From NCBI GenBank assembly GCA_027017505.1, contig JALUQR010000202.1, positions 1 through 7,652 of the forward strand: DNA of 7,652 nt, given 5' to 3'. A model generated the notes under the pieces. It worked only from the letters and a program-made list of their open reading frames with translations. It was not told the origin of the DNA and did not search any database. Shown here in pieces: positions 5,385 to 7,652 of the stretch (its first letter is position 1; the number at the start of each line of letters is the position of its first letter). Position numbers and translations under genes: made by a program. Source of the DNA: a bacterium (GTDB lineage Bacteria > Desulfobacterota > GWC2-55-46 > DRQE01).

Positions 5385-5903
5385 ATGATGAAAAAGGGCG
5401 TGATTATAGCTGTTGTGGTAATCATAGGTGTGGTGCTGGCGGTGGTGTTTGTGCCCAATCCAGTGGAAGAAAGGGTAAGGCAGGAGCTTAAGGCAAGGGG
5501 TTATCTTGAGTATACACCTGAAGAGGCGGTGAAACTGGCATACACAAGGTGTACCACTTGCCACAGCGAGGAGAAGATGTTAAAGTACTGTTCAAGGTGC
5601 GGGCCACCCTTCATAGTGGTGGTGCACTACATGAAAAAGTACATAGACATAGCACAGAAAAAGGGCACAGTGGATGTGAAACAGCTTACAGATGCAGAGG
5701 CCATAGCAATAATACAGGTGTGGAACGCAATGGTTGGAAACTGGGAGGGAGACTGGAGAAAGAAGGACCTTAAGAAACTGCTTGAAAACGATGTTGCACT
5801 GATAGAGTTCCTCGATGTACCGGTGGAGAAAAGACCCATAGAGATGGCACTCAGGGGAAGAACCGCACCAGGGGCGTACAGGTATCAGCAGGAAGGGCTA
5901 TGA
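5385..5903 (+). CDS. Membrane-anchored cytochrome c with an extra CxxC
   Basis: This 172-residue protein has an N-terminal membrane helix (about 5-23, after Lys3-Lys4) with no clear cleavage site. It is likely an anchored periplasmic cytochrome. CTTCH at 56-60 is a heme c motif. Eight residues after its His comes a second Cys pair, CSRC at 69-72, followed by Gly, not His. Met65, His82 and Met84 are possible sixth ligands; the fold is not a standard class I cytochrome with a Met-Pro loop. A second ATG at 5388 is an equally possible start. The gene begins directly after a terminator hairpin and overlaps the ABC ATPase gene by ATGA, so it is translationally linked to the transporter, not to the upstream cytochrome. 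It could deliver electrons, or act as a redox or heme partner for what the transporter helps assemble; this is inference. Heme c attachment is likely; the role is unknown. Confidence 0.85.
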   Translation: MMKKGVIIAVVVIIGVVLAVVFVPNPVEERVRQELKARGYLEYTPEEAVKLAYTRCTTCHSEEKMLKYCSRCGPPFIVVVHYMKKYIDIAQKKGTVDVKQLTDAEAIAIIQVWNAMVGNWEGDWRKKDLKKLLENDVALIEFLDVPVEKRPIEMALRGRTAPGAYRYQQEGL

Positions 5904-6850
5904 TAGAGGTAGAAAACCTTACAAAAGAGTATGGGGACTTCAGAGCCATAGACGGTATAACATTCAGTGTGGAGAAGGGCGAGATTCTCGGCTTTCTTGG
6001 CCCGAACGGGGCTGGAAAGACCACAACCATGCGCATACTCACCTGTTTCTTCCCACCCACAAGTGGAAGCGCAAGGGTCGCAGGGTTTGACTGCTTTACC
6101 GAATCCCTCGAAGTGAGAAAAAGGATAGGCTACCTGCCAGAAAGCGTGCCACTTTATCTGGACATGAAGGTCAGGGACTACCTCAGGTTCGTTGCAGGCC
6201 TTAAGGGCGTGGACCCGCAGGAGGTGGACAAAAAGGTTAAAAAGGTTATGGGAGACTGCGGTATAGAACACATGGCAGAGCGCATCATAAAGGAGCTTTC
6301 GAAGGGGTACCGCCAGAGGGTGGGGCTTGCACAGGCACTGGTCAATGACCCTGAAGTGCTCATACTCGATGAGCCCACCATAGGGCTCGATCCCAGACAG
6401 ATAATAGAGATAAGAAAACTCATAAAAGAGCTTGCGGGAAGACGCACGGTGATACTTTCCACCCACATACTGCCAGAGGTGAGCATGATATGCAAACGGG
6501 TTATAATAATAAACAGGGGAAAACTCGTTGCAGTGGACACCCCTGATAACCTCACCGCACGAGTGCAGGGAGCAAGAAGGGTGGCCATCGGTGTCAGGGG
6601 ACCCGCAGATGTAATAAGAGAAAAACTGGAGACCATAAAAGGGGTAAAAAAGGTGGTCATAGACCGCAGAAGGGACGATGGCTGTATCGCAATGAGCGTG
6701 GAGTTCGAAAGGGGTGAAGACCCCAGGGCAGAGATACCACGGGTAATTGTGAACAACCACTGGGAGCTCGTTGAGATGAAAACACAGGAGCTAAGCCTTG
6801 AGGACATATTCATACGGCTCATCACCAAGGAGGAAGGAATGGTACAATGA
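5900..6850 (+). CDS. ABC-2 type transporter ATPase (GldA/NosF-like)
   Basis: This 316-residue cytoplasmic ATPase has all the ABC motifs: Walker A GPNGAGKTT at 34-42, signature LSKGYRQR at 133-140, Walker B LILDEP at 154-159, D-loop near Gly-Leu-Asp, and the switch His189 in STHIL. The Q-loop site reads GYLPE (Glu81), a substitution common in the ABC-2 exporter subfamily. A C-terminal domain of about 85 residues (from about 225) ends in ELSLEDIFIRL, as in exporters of the GldA/NosF/DrrA group. It powers the permease encoded next, with which it overlaps by ATGA. Its own start overlaps the cytochrome c stop by ATGA, with AGGAAGG at 5890-5896 as its Shine-Dalgarno. Position in a cluster with a CuA gene suggests NosF, but the permease fits GldF better, so no symbol is given. 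Confidence 0.93.
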   Translation: MIEVENLTKEYGDFRAIDGITFSVEKGEILGFLGPNGAGKTTTMRILTCFFPPTSGSARVAGFDCFTESLEVRKRIGYLPESVPLYLDMKVRDYLRFVAGLKGVDPQEVDKKVKKVMGDCGIEHMAERIIKELSKGYRQRVGLAQALVNDPEVLILDEPTIGLDPRQIIEIRKLIKELAGRRTVILSTHILPEVSMICKRVIIINRGKLVAVDTPDNLTARVQGARRVAIGVRGPADVIREKLETIKGVKKVVIDRRRDDGCIAMSVEFERGEDPRAEIPRVIVNNHWELVEMKTQELSLEDIFIRLITKEEGMVQ

Positions 6851-7626
6851 GGAATATATACCTTATCTTCTCGAAAGAGCTTAAATCCTACTTCACCTCG
6901 CCCATTGCCTACGTGGTAATAACCATATTCCTCATAATAAGCGGATACTTCTTTTACAACATACTTGCCACATTCTCGCTCATAAGCTTTCAGGCAGAGA
7001 CAAACCCCATAATCGCAAGGCAGTATAATCTTCTGAACATAAACGAGAGTGTTGTGAGGCCCCTTTTCGGCAACATAAGCATGATTATGCTCCTTATGAT
7101 GCCACTTCTCACGATGCGCCTTTTTGCAGAGGAGAAAAAACAGGGCACCATAGAGCTTCTGCTCACATACCCCGTAAAGGATGTGGAGGTGCTCATTGGA
7201 AAGTTTCTTGCCTGTGTGGCGGTCTTCGGCGTGATGCTTCTTTCAACTGTCACATATCCTGTACTGCTTATTATTCTCGGTGAGCCAGAGATTGGCCCCA
7301 TAATTACGGGTTATCTGGGGCTGTTTCTTCTGGGTGTGGCGTTCATCTCTCTGGGGATGTTCACATCCTCACTTACAGAAAACCAGATAATATCCGCAAC
7401 ACTGGCCTTTGGCGCACTGCTCATATTCTGGCTTCTCAGCTACTCCCTGCTGTTTACACCACCGGGGCTTGGAAGGTTTATCTCCTATATATCAATGACA
7501 GAACACCTTGAAAGCCTTGCAAAGGGTGTGCTCGATACAGAGGACATACTCTACTATGTGAACTTTACACTGCTGTTTCTGTTTCTCACACTGCGCAGTA
7601 TTGAGTCCAGGAGGGGGAGAGGATGA
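6847..7626 (+). CDS. ABC-2 type permease, GldF-like
   Basis: This 259-residue inner-membrane protein has about six helices (near 17-39, 75-93, 118-143, 151-172, 179-203, 233-250). KELKSYFTSPIAYVV at its start, RLFAEEKKQGTIELLL at 91-106 and SSLTENQI at 174-181 are the recurring elements of the GldF family of ABC-2 permeases, named for flavobacterial gliding but widespread in non-gliding bacteria. Between helices 1 and 2 lies an outer loop of about 35 residues. It pairs with the preceding ATPase, which it overlaps by ATGA; the substrate is unknown. In nos clusters this place is held by NosY, a permease in copper/sulfur supply for CuZ; NosY does not usually show the SLTENQ element as I know it. 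The choice between GldF-like and divergent NosY rests on motif memory and not on an alignment. Confidence 0.88.
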   Translation: MRNIYLIFSKELKSYFTSPIAYVVITIFLIISGYFFYNILATFSLISFQAETNPIIARQYNLLNINESVVRPLFGNISMIMLLMMPLLTMRLFAEEKKQGTIELLLTYPVKDVEVLIGKFLACVAVFGVMLLSTVTYPVLLIILGEPEIGPIITGYLGLFLLGVAFISLGMFTSSLTENQIISATLAFGALLIFWLLSYSLLFTPPGLGRFISYISMTEHLESLAKGVLDTEDILYYVNFTLLFLFLTLRSIESRRGRG

Positions 7627-7652
7627 GAAGGCTTGGCTGGTCTGCTCCAGCA
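7623..7652 (+). CDS. Start of a further gene, 3' partial (possible GldG-like)
   Basis: ATG at 7623 overlaps the permease stop by ATGA and has AGGAGG at 7609-7614, 8 bases upstream. Ten codons (MRRLGWSAPA) are present before the window ends. That is too little to identify. In GldA-GldF type loci the next gene usually encodes a GldG-like membrane protein, and the ATGA coupling would fit this. A nos locus would more likely have nosL or nosD here. Confidence 0.6.
   Translation, partial: MRRLGWSAPA

Noticed and set aside
5885..6760. Long minus-strand open frame (291 codons)
   Set aside because: It lies opposite the ABC ATPase gene, whose motifs are unmistakable. Its translation is rich in His, Tyr and Cys with no recognisable domain, as expected of a shadow frame.

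Overview
All genes in this window lie on the + strand. They encode a respiratory electron-transfer module followed by an ABC transporter. Codon use looks uniform: Ile is mostly ATA and Arg mostly AGA/AGG, with G-rich Shine-Dalgarno sites and one clear Rho-independent terminator. This suggests a bacterium, probably an anaerobic or microaerophilic and possibly thermophilic chemolithotroph or metal/N-oxide respirer. The taxonomic call is weak, and I cannot name a genus.

Layout: (1) bases 1-197 are the 3' end of a gene for a CuA-domain protein. The C-x3-C-x3-H-x2-M site with a Leu-His-x-Glu-Met core fits nitrous oxide reductase (NosZ) better than cytochrome oxidase subunit II. (2) A 113-base spacer holds a strong hairpin. 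(3) Bases 311-4295 form a compact run: a small lipoprotein, a cytochrome b6-type protein that keeps the Cys of heme c_n, a subunit IV protein with a C-terminal CXXCH heme c site, and two tandem seven-bladed propeller proteins of the Vgb/NHL-like superfamily. The first propeller is tail-anchored and the second is soluble. (4) Bases 4346-5281 encode a secreted monoheme cytochrome c behind a consensus Shine-Dalgarno. (5) Bases 5321-5370 form a terminator hairpin only 15 bases before the next start codon. (6) Bases 5385-7652 are a chain of ATGA-overlapping genes: a membrane-anchored cytochrome c with an extra CxxC, an ABC-2 ATPase, a GldF-like permease, and the first ten codons of another gene.

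Working model (inference): quinol is oxidised by a b6-type complex whose Rieske subunit is not in this window. Electrons pass through its fused heme c and the periplasmic cytochromes to the CuA enzyme. The two propellers sit between the bc genes and the soluble cytochrome. They lack the His-containing motif of Vgb lyases and have too few His for a CuZ site, so a structural, docking or maturation role is more likely than catalysis. The ABC transporter sits where nosF-nosY occur in nos clusters, but its permease resembles GldF more than NosY.

The propeller pair within a quinol-to-CuA chain is the least explained part of the window.
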